This document shows positions 1-13,300 of a stretch of DNA of 64,000 nucleotides, one piece after another. Numbering within the stretch: position 1 is the stretch's first letter; every line of letters starts with the position of its first letter. This DNA comes from Physella acuta. Its lineage: Eukaryota > Mollusca > Gastropoda > Physidae. A program made the translations under genes and the position numbers. The notes under the pieces were generated by a model. That model saw nothing but the letters and a program-made list of their open reading frames with translations, made no database searches and was not told where the DNA came from. Where the stretch lies: contig NW_026731872.1 in NCBI RefSeq assembly GCF_028476545.1, positions 1,396,001-1,460,000 of the forward strand, in the 5' to 3' direction.

Positions 1-1881
1 TCAATTGTTGTGAACGGGGTTTCCCATTGATAACAAAAAACATGGCGGCTATTTGTTAGTAGGTCCCGCTTCAAGATTTCAAAATCATCAAACGTTCCAG
101 AAATGCAACAACTGTAAAAACTTTCAACGCTGTTTTGTTCATATGGATGGGAACAAACACATGTGTATGCATTTTTTAATATAAAAAGTTTTGTGGCGGT
201 AAGTATATTGATTTTATTTCTTTTGTTGATAGTTTGTCCAAGGCTAGGGGACATTACTCTGACTCTACTCAGTCTTTGCTACGAGACTTAAGATTCCCAG
301 ACCTAGACCTAGATTCTAGAATCTACCTACTAAGATCTACATTGCTTTAATCTAGTTCTAAGAGTATAAGTTCATGAATTAGAATATATTAGATCTAGAT
401 TCTAGATCTAGTATTTTAGTGATCTAGATAAAATATTAAAAATATTAAGAAAAGGATGACGGTAAAAACTAAAACAACAGGAAAATGAGGATGACTTCCA
501 GTCTCACTCAGCCTACGACTTACTTATTAATACTTATTAATCGAATCTAGATTCTAGATCTAGATATTAGATCTAGATATATAGAACTTAGACAACAATG
601 TTAATGTTAATAGACCTAGATCTAGATCTAGCTAGATTACTGAACTAGACTCTAGTACTGATTACTCAGTGATTAGCCTACTGTTTAATATTTTAGAAGT
701 AGGCCTATTATATATTAGTTATTAGAAGTAGCTTGTAGATAGATGGCTAGATAGATAGTATTTCTAGATCTAGATAGAGATAGTAGAATAGATCTAGATC
801 TAGATTCTAGTTGCAGATGGTAGTATGGTAGGCACTAGATCTAAAATCTAGATCTAGAGAATCTAGTAGATCTAGATAGATTCTAGATCTAGATTAGATC
901 TAGTTTAGGTAAAACCTACCCTAGTTAAGTTTAGTAAGAGCTAGATCTAGATCTAGTAATGCCTAGTAAGGCTAACCTGTTTTTAATTTTAAATTAATTT
1001 TTTTTATATCTAGAATCTAGACTAGATCTACTTTAGCTATTTACTAGATCTAGATCAGTAGCCAGTAGAGTGATTAGAGTAGTAGTAGAGTGTAGTGTAG
1101 AGTACTGTAGACTATTGTAGAGTGTAGGTACTAATAACTAGACTGAAACTAAATTAGACTAGAATCTAGGTCTAGATACATTTAGGGCTTACAGACTTAT
1201 CAGACTACAGTGTTGCAATGAGTAGATCTAGTAATATATAGATTAAATTTAGTTTGAAATTGTTACAGTAGTGCTACTACTTTTCTAAGTAGTAAGTAGT
1301 GTAGACTACTAGAAGAGCAAGATGATAGATCTCCATCAAGCTACAATAGAGTTTAGTTAGTAGTTAGTTAGTCATAGTAATAGTACCAAAAGCAGTGTAA
1401 GTAGCACAGTAAAATAAAAGTATTACTAGGCCATCTATTATTGTATTAGGCCCTTTTATTTTTAGCAAGTTAAAGTTTGGTTAAGTACTAGTCTTCTAGC
1501 AAGTCGCCTAGTAGTAAACTTATAAACTAGATCATGTGTATTAGTACTATTAGACTTGTAGGCTAGTCTTGTTAGTCTAGACCAGGGACTATAAAATCTA
1601 CAATTGATAACTTTCGGCCTTTTAGTATAAGCCTAATTATTAATGAATTACAGGGTACAAAAATTAATAAATTGGTCAGAGTCAGTATGGTTACAGTTAG
1701 CTGTTAATAGAATTAAGTTTTAGATCTATTGACTACAATTTTTAGTTACAAGTAATGAAAATGAAACTAATAGTTTTGTAATAGTTAAGATATGGTTAAC
1801 TGTAAACCAGATATTTTAGTTTTTAAGACAAGCTAAGTAGATAGAAAACTGAACCTTTACAATAAATTAAACCTTTTATAA

Positions 1882-1970
<89 letters not shown>

Positions 1971-2048
1971 TATCTCATATTAGTTAAATAATTATTTTAA
2001 TATAATATATGGATAAACTTAATAATTTATTATATTTAAATTCCCTAG
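1..2048. repeat. AT-rich spacer dense in CTAGATCTAG palindromes
   Basis: From about 290 the sequence is packed with TAGATCTAGA-type runs, variants of a perfect 10-bp palindrome, mixed with TAGTAG and TTAGTTAG stretches. No coding exon is recognisable. A donor-like GGCG|GTAAGT at about 197-202 could end a 5' non-coding exon, but no frame supports it. Confidence 0.6.
1888..1967. repeat. (TA)n microsatellite
   Basis: About 40 uninterrupted TA units. Confidence 0.95.
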
Positions 2049-2110
2049 GTACTTGGCAAGCAATTTTCTCACACTTTACTGTGGCTATTGGTGCTGATCT
2101 TGAACTAAAG
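2049..2110 (+). CDS. Penultimate exon of an unidentified gene
   Basis: This open stretch of 62 nt lies between CCCTAG and the consensus donor GTGAGC. It reads TWQAIFSHFTVAIGADLELK and fits in phase with 2551-2610. I do not recognise the family. Upstream exons would lie left of the window or be hidden in the AGATCT-rich stretch. The support is splice consensus, shared phase and protein-like composition only. Confidence 0.45.
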
Positions 2111-2235
2111 GTGAGCTGAATTTTTTTTTATAATAAGCCATTTTTCAGCTTAAGCCCAAGTTTGAAATCGATTCAGTGTTCTAATTCTTAAAGAATATGT
2201 TGCTACTAAGATTATATACTGTAAGTATTAATATG

Positions 2236-2480
2236 TATGGCTTGATAGTGGGACTGTCAGACAGTAGCTTTCACATTTCTATCCTAAAAGATAAGAGTTC
2301 AGATCCCTGGTTTTAGTCCTGGTATGATGTCCTAAGTCTCATGAGTACCAGCTCTCATGAGTACCTGGCTCAAGATAGGGAAATTAAAGGTGGCTGGGTA
2401 TATACCTCTGAACACTCTAATTTTACATGCAAATGTCACAGAAACAGGTGAATTTTAATTCAACTGCTATATTGGCTGTC
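2236..2480 (+). mobile_element. Decayed tRNA-derived SINE
   Basis: It has a B-box-like GAGTTCAGATCC near 2293, GGTGGCTGGGTATA near 2389 and CACAGAAACAGGTGAA near 2438. These match, in the same order, features of the better SINE at 16545-16790, so both seem to be one family. Confidence 0.5.
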
Positions 2481-2550
2481 TGTTTTAATCAATGATTAAT
2501 TTTTTCATATTACAGAAAGTTGTTAAAAATATTATTTATTTAATTTCTAG

Positions 2551-2610
2551 GTAAATGGAACAGCATGGATGTGGATTTTTAGACACAAGGAAGCTGAATT
2601 TAACTTTTAA
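2551..2610 (+). CDS. Terminal exon of an unidentified gene
   Basis: After TTAATTTCTAG the frame reads VNGTAWMWIFRHKEAEFNF and stops at TAA. Phase 0 agrees with the donor at 2111. Candidate polyA signals are ATTAAA near 2698 and AATAAA near 2986. Confidence 0.45.
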   Translation, partial: VNGTAWMWIFRHKEAEFNF

Positions 2611-2999
2611 TGAAGAATTTAAATGATGATTGTCCATGAAAAGAAATATTAATCATATACATTGTAATGCTGTATTGATGCATCTTCTGTTTTAAGTAAT
2701 TAAAAAACCATCCATTTATGAAATTATTTTCATTTTTTTTTTTTCAATTTTAAAACTGTAGTTCTGTTTTGTTATTTGAAAACAATGATGAAAGTATACT
2801 GAACTGCCATTGACATATTAATATAAATGCTATTGTTTATAGTTTAATTCTTTCAGAAGCAACTATATTGACATCAAAACTGAATCTTTATTGTACACTA
2901 AGTATAAAAGCTTACCCGCAAACCAGTCCATGTCAACAATTTATTGACATTCAAACATTAAATTTTTTTAAAGGTGATTTTTCTTAAATAAAACAGACT

Positions 3000-3530
3000 A
3001 CTTTCATATGGGATAAGAAACATTTAATTTTGAAATCGATTGGTTTATTAAATTTTAATGGAGCTGGAAGTAAAACACTGGGTACAAATTTATTATTACT
3101 TTGTTTCTCAGAAAATTGCAAATTTTGAACATAAGAACTGTGGGAAGTAGGCAATGATGTTAAAATATCTCTTGAAACTTGAAGAAATTGTGGAAGGTTT
3201 AGAGATAGAAAACAACATTTCAGAAGATGATGTTTGAAATAATGGTAAAATATCTTTAGCAATTGTCACTGAATAAATATTTTCATTAGACAAATCACAT
3301 TTAGATATAGAAGAATAAGGTATGTCTTCAGATTTTCTTATCAGCGAAGATCCTGGGTGATTCTCTTTGTTACCATCGGTCAAACGACAAGCCACTTCTG
3401 GAAAATTCATTGGGTTCTTTGCCTGGGCAGCTAAATATATTTAAATTAAGTTCATGCAAGGCTTTAGAAACATCAATTGGATAAAACTCTATAATTTCAT
3501 TAACTTTTTATTAATATCAGCTCCAAAGGA
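3000..3530 (-). pseudogene. Decayed coding remnant, family unknown
   Basis: Protein-like stretches occur on the minus strand in more than one frame, for example YPIDVSKALHELNLNIFS, KENHPGSSLIRKSEDIPYSS and NKFVPSVLLPAPLKFNKPID. The base composition resembles coding sequence and no introns are evident, suggesting a processed copy or an old mobile-element ORF. I do not recognise the protein. The reading frame changes more than once, so it looks broken. Confidence 0.35.
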
Positions 3531-3610
3531 ATAATATAAACAAGTTACACATCATCAATAAATCAAATTTGCAGATATTTCCATTTCACCAAACTTTCTC
3601 TAAGTCATAA

Positions 3611-6600
3611 TATATATTTTAAATTCATGGCATTTTGTTAGGCTAGATATGTTGACTTTTATTTACCACAATAATCTGATTATATAAATTAGGATTACCC
3701 AGCTATCATACATTCTTCTTTTTACTGCCCTCCTTTATGAGGGGGAGGTAAAAATCATCATAAAATGTGTGATGCAATTTACAGATGAACCCTCTCTCTC
3801 TCTCTACCCCTCCCCCTATATATATATGTATATCTACATAATCTCTAAAATCATGTTGGTACCTCTACCTGTTTGAATGTTAGGCCCATTTCCTTAAACT
3901 GTTTCTGTGTGGATCTTCTCCATGGGGGTCATCTATAAATGACGTCACGCATTTTTTGACGATTTTTACCTCCCCCCCCCTCCCCCTACACATCGTCACA
4001 AAAAGCCAGACCCCCACCCCCTAAAATGACGTCACACAGTACTAGATTCTAGATCTAAATTACTACAGTTGCCTACACTCTAGATTTAGTTCTTAAGTTC
4101 TACAACAAGACTACACTAAACTTCGCTAGATCTAGAATAATCTAGATTCTATATATAAATTGATATTGAACATATTCTAGTCTACCTGTCTTAAAGTAAA
4201 TAGCCTATTTAGTAATTAATTCCACTCAACTACACTGTAAAATAAAAGAAACTAGATCTAGAATCTAGATCTCTAGACTACTCTTGAGTCTATAAATTAA
4301 AAATAAATCCTGTATGTCGTATGTTACTGTCTAAGTCGTAATTTTCAAGAGGGTTTTTTTTAAGTCATAGATCTAGATATAGAGTTCTAGATCTAGAAAT
4401 CTAGACTCTAGATCTAGGCTATAGATCTATATATTTATTATTATTAATTAAATTAGGCTTGATTTCAGATTTACGATTGAAATCTTTTAGGCCTATAAAT
4501 ATCATATTTTATATAGATTATAGATGTATTATTATTATACAGGTTGTATTCTAGATCTATCTAGATCTATATAAAATATAATATATTTGAGTGTGTGTGT
4601 GTTATTTTAAACTTAATTTACTTAAAACAACTTATTGTCGGAGTTTTTTTTTATTCCAAAAACGAAAGTAGATTTCATAACTTAAAAAAAAAAAAAAAAA
4701 ATATTCACATTTGGTTTGAAAAAACAAAAAAACGCCAGCTGGCAACTACCGGAGCGAGAACTTGGTAAGCTACTTTAACAACTTACAAGCCCAATTACGT
4801 GGTCGTGATGGCGCAGCTATTGATGACGCGTGTGGTGTGGTTGACTAGACATGCCTACTAATTCGGTCCAAATTTTAATTAATTCATAAAAAATCAATTA
4901 GGCATCCAATTAAGTCAAATTTAGTTTCAGATTGCATTGTCTTCATGTCTTGACCCACGTGCCAACTGTGAATCGTGTCGGTCAAGTAGAACTGTCCAAA
5001 TTTTCACTCCTGCGTTTCCGTCAAGACAGACTGACGACAGACTGACGACAGACTGTCGAGGAAGTGAGTTAAATAAAAGCTTGTAAAAACTGTGCCACTT
5101 ATACAAACAAATGTAAATCCTTACATAAATAGTTTAAATAGACCCAACCCCATTAATTAGAAGACAATGCGATGCACTATCACCAGATTTATTAATGCGA
5201 GAAAGTTTAGGGGTGTTCACTCCCGCTTAATTTAAATGGTAAAGGAAGTAATAAGTACAAAGGACGTCATTTGTATATTTTATTCAAACGTAAATTGGAA
5301 TTTTTGTAAAGGGTATTATATTTATTTTAATTTCGTTCTTTGCACATTACGTCACTCAAAATGATAAGTTTGGAAGATGAATATTTAAATATTAAATTGA
5401 AAATGATCAAAATTGAGTTTTTAAAATTATCTTTTGAGAATTTAGTACAAAATAAACAATTTAAAAATATTACACTATGATCAAGTCGAGTTTTTTTAGT
5501 AGATTCTAAATTTATCCACCCGTCCGCCTGAGTCCACTTTAAACATAAAGAACGAGAATCCTAGTCTGTGCCGGCCCACGTATAACTTCCACACACAATG
5601 TACGCTCAATTAAAATAAAACAAAATTAATTATTCATCCGCTCACATTAATTAAATTAATTTTACTTTCTTGTAAACAGTGGAGAGAGGGAGTATCGTGG
5701 TCGTGCTGCATTTATTTTGACAGTTTTCGCCCCCCCCCCCCCCATCCCCAATAGTTGCCTGAAATAAAACTAAATGCAACTTTTAGGTGCAGGGTTTAAG
5801 GGTATGACTACGATTATATTTAGTATGAATGTGCAGTAACTATGTGTAGATAAAAGGTTAAATTACCGATTCTTGATAAAAATCCGTTTTCAAAGACATT
5901 TTTCCTCGATTCCTGTTAAATTTGAGGTTGAGGTGGTGATCGAGAAAAAGCTAACACTATCAACCCAGCGCCAGTTGTATTTCTCTCTCAACGGGTCATT
6001 TATCTAGTATTATTATCGGGTCAATGTGAACGTTCATATTTTGAATATAACAACAAAATACTTACATTTACAAAAAAAAAAAATAGCTGCACATAAAATG
6101 GGTGGTTATACAATCGGCAGTTCTCGTGTTAAATACCCGCAGCACAATTTGTGAATGAAAGTTATCAGAAATGTAACTATATCGCCCGCCTAAGAAAAAA
6201 AGCGGAGATTTCTTTACAAACAGAAGGGGAGGGGGCATTGACAGCGGCTAGTTTCGAAAACAATTCACAGTATTTAAGGTTTATTTTGCTCCACTTTTTA
6301 AATGTTATTTAGGCCTAGTAATAGATGTTACCAGGAACTATCAAATCCCTATATTGACATTACAATAGCATAGCAAGGTCTAGGCCTATATCACATGTGA
6401 ATACATTTTAACAGCATGTTTCTGTAACGCCCCTTCACCCTATGCATAAGTCCAAGTAGCGGCCAACAGGTGATGAAATAGTCGCCGGTGCCAACCCCAC
6501 CTTACTCCAGTATGTCAATTTTTGTATGGCAACAACCTTCCAAAGCTTTGTTATCATCAACCAAATAGTGTAGTAATGCATAACTGTCAGACCCACCCTA

Positions 6601-7050
6601 ACACACAAATGCTTTTATTTATATGGATGCCTCTCTCTTTCTCTCTCTCTCTCTATATATATATGGCTTGTTTATGTGATTTTTTAAAGTGTTAGCGTAG
6701 TTTTATTTAGTGTGAAGCTTTTGTGCCCATCTAGTCATTGGGGCTAATTAGGTCGGTACATGGCAAAAAATTTTCTTTTTGCCTGCCAACATGAGAGAAT
6801 AGAAGGATGGTGTGACCCCGTCTCCACAGGGTCGTACAACGTTTTCAAAATGAAATTCCAGACTTTTTTTGAAAAATTCCAGACTTTATTCAGATGTGTT
6901 AAATGTTAACTCTAGCACAGCTTAGTTGACTGTTAAAACTTTAGCACAGTTAACCCATAACAGTTTTAATATGAGCATCAGCGAAATACATACAATAAAA
7001 TACATTATAGTTTCCAAACAAATTGTTCTATATTAAGCACAGATCAATTA
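3611..7050. other. Non-coding spacer with dispersed repeats
   Basis: No exon is recognisable. It contains a G/C-homopolymer repeat with TGACGTCA motifs (3925-4040), a second AGATCT-rich block (4040-4600), a segment shared with 41165-41260 (about 4795-4860, GTGATGGCGCAGC...GACGCGTGTGGTGTGGTTG) and a segment (6107-6240) whose inverted copy lies at 63845-63945. Confidence 0.5.
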
Positions 7051-7051
7051 A

Positions 7052-7057
7052 TTTATT
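7052..7057 (-). promoter_or_regulatory. Possible polyadenylation signal of TEDC1
   Basis: AATAAA on the minus strand lies about 115 nt past the TEDC1 stop codon and is the nearest canonical signal I see. Confidence 0.4.
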
Positions 7058-7171
7058 TTAACATTTGAAGTCAATAAACAATCAGACCATCTCTGATCTA
7101 GATTAGCAATATGCATCACTTTTTATACATTTTATACATTCTTGCCCTAGTATAAATGACGTGTATGCATG

Positions 7172-7330
7172 TCATTTTCTTGCCTGTATACAAATGACAT
7201 CTGGGTACATTTGTAGGAAAGCTCCAATTTCCTCAATTTTTTCAACTTGACATTTCTGGAGCTGGACTTGCAGGTTGCCAACCAGTGCGGCCTGCTTCAA
7301 CATTTCCTCTTGTAACTGGAACACAGCAAT
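7172..7330 (-). CDS. TEDC1: TEDC1 exon 8 (C-terminus, stop TGA)
   Basis: This exon has 52 codons plus TGA at 7174-7172 and is entered in phase 0 after GATGTTTTAG. It reads IAVFQLQEEMLKQAALVGNL and then a QLQKCQVEKIEEIG heptad-like helix, so the protein seems to end in a coiled coil. The preceding intron is 10.3 kb. Join to exon 7 rests on phase and coiled-coil character, not on a strong family motif. Confidence 0.7.
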   Translation of the reverse strand: MAVFQLQEEMLKQAALVGNLQVQLQKCQVEKIEEIGAFLQMYPDVICIQARK

Positions 7331-10300
7331 CTAAAACATCACTCTGATAAAAATACATCTAGCCCACATAAACCAGCCCACATGAACCAGAACCAGCCCA
7401 CATGAACCAGAACCAGCCCACATGAACCAGCCCACATGAACCAGAACCAGCCCACATAAACCAGAACCAGCCCACATGAACCAGAACCAGCCCACATGAA
7501 CCAGAACCAGCCCACATGAACCAGAACCAGCCCACATGAACCAGAACCAGCCCACATGAACCAGAACCAGCCCACATGAACCTGAACTAGCCCACATGAA
7601 CCAGAACCAGCCCACATGAACCAGAACCAGCCCACATGAACCAGAACCAGCCCACATGAACCAGAACCAGCCCACATGAACCAGAACTAGCCCACATGAA
7701 CCAGAACTAGCCCACATGAACCAGAACCAGCCCACATGAACCAGCCCACATGAACCAGAACCAGCCCACATGAACCAGCCCACATGAACCAGAACCAGCC
7801 CACATGAACCAGAACTAGCCCACATGAACCAGAACCAGCCCACATGAACCAGAACTAGCCCACATGAACCAGAACCAGCCCACATGAACCAGCCCACATC
7901 AACCAGAACCAGCCCACATGAACAAGAACCAGCCCACATGAACTAGCCCACATGAACCAGAACCAGCCCACATGAACCAGAACCAGCCCACATGAACCAG
8001 AACCAGCCCACATGAACCAGAACCAGCCCACATGAACTAGCCCACATGAACCAGAACCAGCCCACATGAACCAGAACCAGCCCACATGAACCAGCACCAG
8101 CCCACATGAACCAGAACCAGCCCACATGAACCAGCCCACATGAACCAGCCCACATGAACAAGAACCAGCCCACATGAACCAGCCCACATGAACCAGAACC
8201 AGCCCACATGAACCAGAACCAGCCCACATGAACCAGAACCAGCCCACATGAACCAGCCCACATGTACTAGCCCACATGAACTAACCCACATGAACCAGAA
8301 CCAGCCCACATGAACCAGAACCAGCCCACATGAACCAGAACCAGCCCACATGAACCAGAACCAGCCCACATGAACCAGAACCAGCCCACATGAAGTAGCC
8401 CACATGAACCAGAACCAGCCCACATGAACCAGCCCACATGAACCAGAACCAGCCCACATGAACCAGAACCAGCCCACATGAACCAGAACCAGCCCACATG
8501 AACCAGAACCAGCCCACATGAACTAGCCCACATGAACCAGCCCAAATGAACCAGAACCAGCCCAAATGAACCAGAACCAGCCCACATGAACCAGAACCAG
8601 CCCACATGAACCAGAACCAGCCCACATGAACCAGAACCAGCCCACATAAACCAGCCCACATGAACTAACCCACATGAACCAGAACCAGCCCACATGAACC
8701 AGAACCAGCCCACATGAACCAGAACCAGCCCACATGAACCAGAACCAGCCCACATGAACCAGAACCAGCCCACATGAACCAGCCCACATGTACTAGCCCA
8801 CATGAACTAACCCACATGAACCAGAACCAGCCCACATGAACCAGAACCAGCCCACATGAACCAGAACCAGCCCACATGAACCAGAACCAGCCCACATGAA
8901 CCAGCCCACATGAACCAGAACCAGCCCACATGAACCAGAACCAGCCCACATGAACCAGAACCAGCCCACATGAACCAGAACCAGCCCACATGAACGAGCC
9001 CACATGTACTAGCCCACATGAACTAACCCACATGAACCAGAACCAGCCCACATGAACCAGAACCAACCCACATGAACCAGAACCAGCCCACATGAACCAG
9101 AACCAGCCCACATGAACCAGAACCAGCCCACATGAACCAGAACCAGCCATCATGAACTAGCCCACATGAACCAGAACCAGCCCACATGAACCAGAACCAG
9201 CCCACATGAACCAGAACCAGCCCACATGAACTAGCCCACATGAACCAGCCCAAATGAACCAGAACCAGCCCAAATGAACCAGAACCAGCCCACATGAACC
9301 AGAACCAGCCCACATGAACCAGCCCACATGAACCAGAACCAGCCCACATGAACCAGCCCACATGTACTAGCCCACATGAACTAACCCACATGAACCAGAA
9401 CCAGCCCACATGAACCAGAACCAGCCCACATGAACCAGAACCAGCCCACATGAACCAGAACCAGCCCACATGAACCAGCCCACATGAACTAGCCCACATG
9501 AACCAGAACCAGCCCACATGAACCAGCCCACATGAACCAGAACCAGCCCACATGAACTAGCCCACATGAACCAGAACCAGCCCACATGAACTAGCCCACA
9601 TGAACCAGAACCAGCCCACATGAACTAGCCCACATGAACCAGCCCACATGAACCAGAACCAGCCCACATGAACCAGAACCAGCCCACATGAACCAGAACC
9701 AGCCCACATGAACCAGAACCAGCCCACATGAACCAGAACCAGCCCACATGAACCAGAACCAGCCCACATGAACCAGAACCAGCCCACATGAACCAGCCCA
9801 CATGAACCAGAACCAGCCCACATGAACCAGAACCAGTCCACATGAACCAGAACCAGCCCACATGAACCAGAACCAGCCCACATGAACCAGAACCAGCCCA
9901 CATGAACCAGCCCACATGAATTAGAACCAGCCCACATGAATTAGAACCAGCCCACATGAACCAGCCCACATGAACCAGAACCAGCCCACATGAACCAGCC
10001 CACATGAACCAGAACCAGCCCACATGAACCAGAACCAGCCCACATGAACCAGAACCAGCCCACATGAACCAGCCCACATGAACTAGCCCACATGAACCAG
10101 AACCAGCCCACATGAACCAGCCCACATGAACCAGCCCACATGAACCAGCCCACATGAACCAGCCCACATGAATCAGAACTAGCCCACATGAACCAGCCCA
10201 CATGAACCAGCCCACATGAACCAGCCCACATGTACCAGCCCACATGAACCAGAACCAGCCCACATGAACCAGCCCACATGAACCAGAACCAGCCCACATG

Positions 10301-13300
10301 AACCAGAACCAGCCCACATGAACCAGAACCAGCCCACATGAACTAGCCCACATGAACCAGAACCAGCCCACATGAACCAGAACCAGCCCACATGAACTAG
10401 CCCACATGAACCAGAACCAGCCCACATGAACCAGAACCAGCCCACATAAACCAGAACCAGCCCACATGAACCAGCCCACATGAACCAGAACCAGCCCACA
10501 TGAACCAGAACCAGCCCACATGAACCAGAACCAGCCCACATGAACCAGCCCACATGAACCAGAACCAGCCCACATGAACCAGCCCACATGAACCAGAACC
10601 AGCCCACATGAACCAGAACCAGCCCACATGAACCAGAACCAGCCCACATGAACCAGCCCACATGAACTAGCCCACATGAACCAGAACCAGCCCACATGAA
10701 CCAGCCCACATGAACCAGCCCACATGAACCAGCCCACATGAATCAGAACTAGCCCACATGAACCAGCCCACATGAACCAGCCCACATGAAACAGCCCACA
10801 TGTACCAGCCCACATGAACCAGAACCAGCCCACATGAACCAGCCCACATGAACCAGAACCAGCCCACATGAACCAGAACCAGCCCACATGAACCAGAACC
10901 AGCCCACATGAACTAGCCCACATGAACCAGAACCAGCCCACATGAACCAGCCCACATGAACTAGCCCACATGAACCAGAACCAGCCCACATGAACCAGCC
11001 CACATGAACCAGCCCACATGAACCAGCCCACATGAATCAGAACTAGCCCACATGAACCAGCCCACATGAACCAGCCCACATGAAACAGCCCACATGTACC
11101 AGCCCACATGAACCAGAACCAGCCCACATGAACCAGCCCACATGAACCAGAACCAGCCCACATGAACCAGAACCAGCCCACATGAACCAGAACCAGCCCA
11201 CATGAACTAGCCCACATTAACCAGAACCAGCCCACATGAACCAGCCCACATGAACCAGCCCACATGAACCAGCCCACATGAACCAGAACCAGCCCACATG
11301 AACTAGCCCACATGAACCAGAACCAGCCCACATGAACCAGAACCAGCCCACATGAACCAGAACCAGCCCACATGAGCCAGAACTAGCCCACATGAACCAG
11401 AACTAGCCCACATGAACCAGAACTAGCCCACATGAACCAGCCCACATGTACCAGCCCACATGAACCAGAACCAGCCCACATGAACCAGAACCAGCCCACA
11501 TGAACTAGCCCACATGAACTAGCCCACATGAACCAGAACCAGCCCACATGAACCAGAACCAGCCCACATGTACCAGCCCACATGAACTAGCCCACATGAA
11601 CCAGAACCAGCCCACATGAACTAGCCCACATAAACTAGCCCACATGAACCAGAACCAGCCCACATGAACCAGAACCAGCCCACATGTACCAGCCCACATG
11701 AACCAGAACCAGCCCACATGAACCAGAACCAGCCCACATGAACCAGCCCACATGAACCAGCCCACATGAACCAGAACCAGCCCACATGAACCAGAACTAG
11801 CCCACATGAACCAGAACCAGCCCACATGAACCAGCCCACATCAACCAGAACCAGCCCACATGAACCAGCCCACATGAAATAGCCCACATGAACCAGAACC
11901 AGCCCACATGAACCAGAACCAGCCCACATGAACCAGCACCAGCCCACATGAACCAGAACCAGCCCACATGAACCAGAACCAGCCCACATGAACCAGCCCA
12001 CATGAACAAGAACCAGCCCACATGAACCAGCCCACATGAACCAGCCCACATGAACTAGAACCAGCCCACATGAACCAGAACCAGCCCACATGAACCAGCC
12101 CACATGAACTAGCCCACATGAACCAGCCCAAATGAACCAGAACCAGCCCAAATGAACCAGAACCAGCCCACATGAACCAGAACCAGCCCACATGAACCAG
12201 AACCAGCCCACATGAACCAGCCCACATGTACTAGCCCACATGAACTAACCCACATGAACCAGAACCAGCCCACATGAACCAGAACCAGCCCACATGAACC
12301 AGAACCAGCCCACATGAACCAGCCCACATGAACCAGCCCACATGAACCAGCCCACATGAACTAGCCCACATGAACCAGAACCAGCCCACATGAACCAGAA
12401 CCAGCCCACATGAACCAGAACCAGCCCACATGAACCAGCCCACATGAACCAGAACCAGCCCACATGAACCAGCCCACATGAACCAGAACCAGCCCACATG
12501 AACCAGAACCAGCCCACATGAACCAGAACCAGCCCACATGAACCAGAACCAGCCCACATGAACCAGAACCAGCCCACATGAACCAGCCCACATGAACCAG
12601 AACCAGCCCACATGAACCAGAACCAGCCCACATGAACCAGAACCAGCCCACATGAACCAGCCCACATGAACCAGAACCAGCCCACATGAACCAGCCCACA
12701 TAAACCAGAACAAGCCCACATGAACCAGAACCAGCCCACATGTACCAGCCCACATGAACCAGAACCAGCCCACATGAACCAGAACCAGCCCACATGAACC
12801 AGAACCAGCCCACATGAACCAGCCCACATGAACCAGAACCAGCCCACATGAACCAGAACCAGCCCACATGAACCAGAACTAGCCCACATGAACCAGAACC
12901 AGCCCACATGAACCAGCCCACATGAACCAGAACTAGCCCACATGAACCAGAACCAGCCCACATGAACCAGCCCACATGAACCAGAACCAGCCCACATGAA
13001 CTAGCCCACATGAACCAGCCCACATGAACCAGAACCAGCCCACATGAACCAGAACCAGCCCACATGAACCAGCCCACATGAAATAGTCTACATGAACCAG
13101 CCCACATGAACCAGAACCAGCCCACATGAACCAGCACCAGCCCACATGAACCAGCACCAGCCCACATGAACCAGAACCAGCCCACATGAACCAGCCCACA
13201 TGAACAAGAACCAGCCCACATGAACCAGCCCATATGAACCAGCCCACATGGACAAGAAACAGCCCACATGAACCAGAACCAGCCCACATGAACTAGCCCA

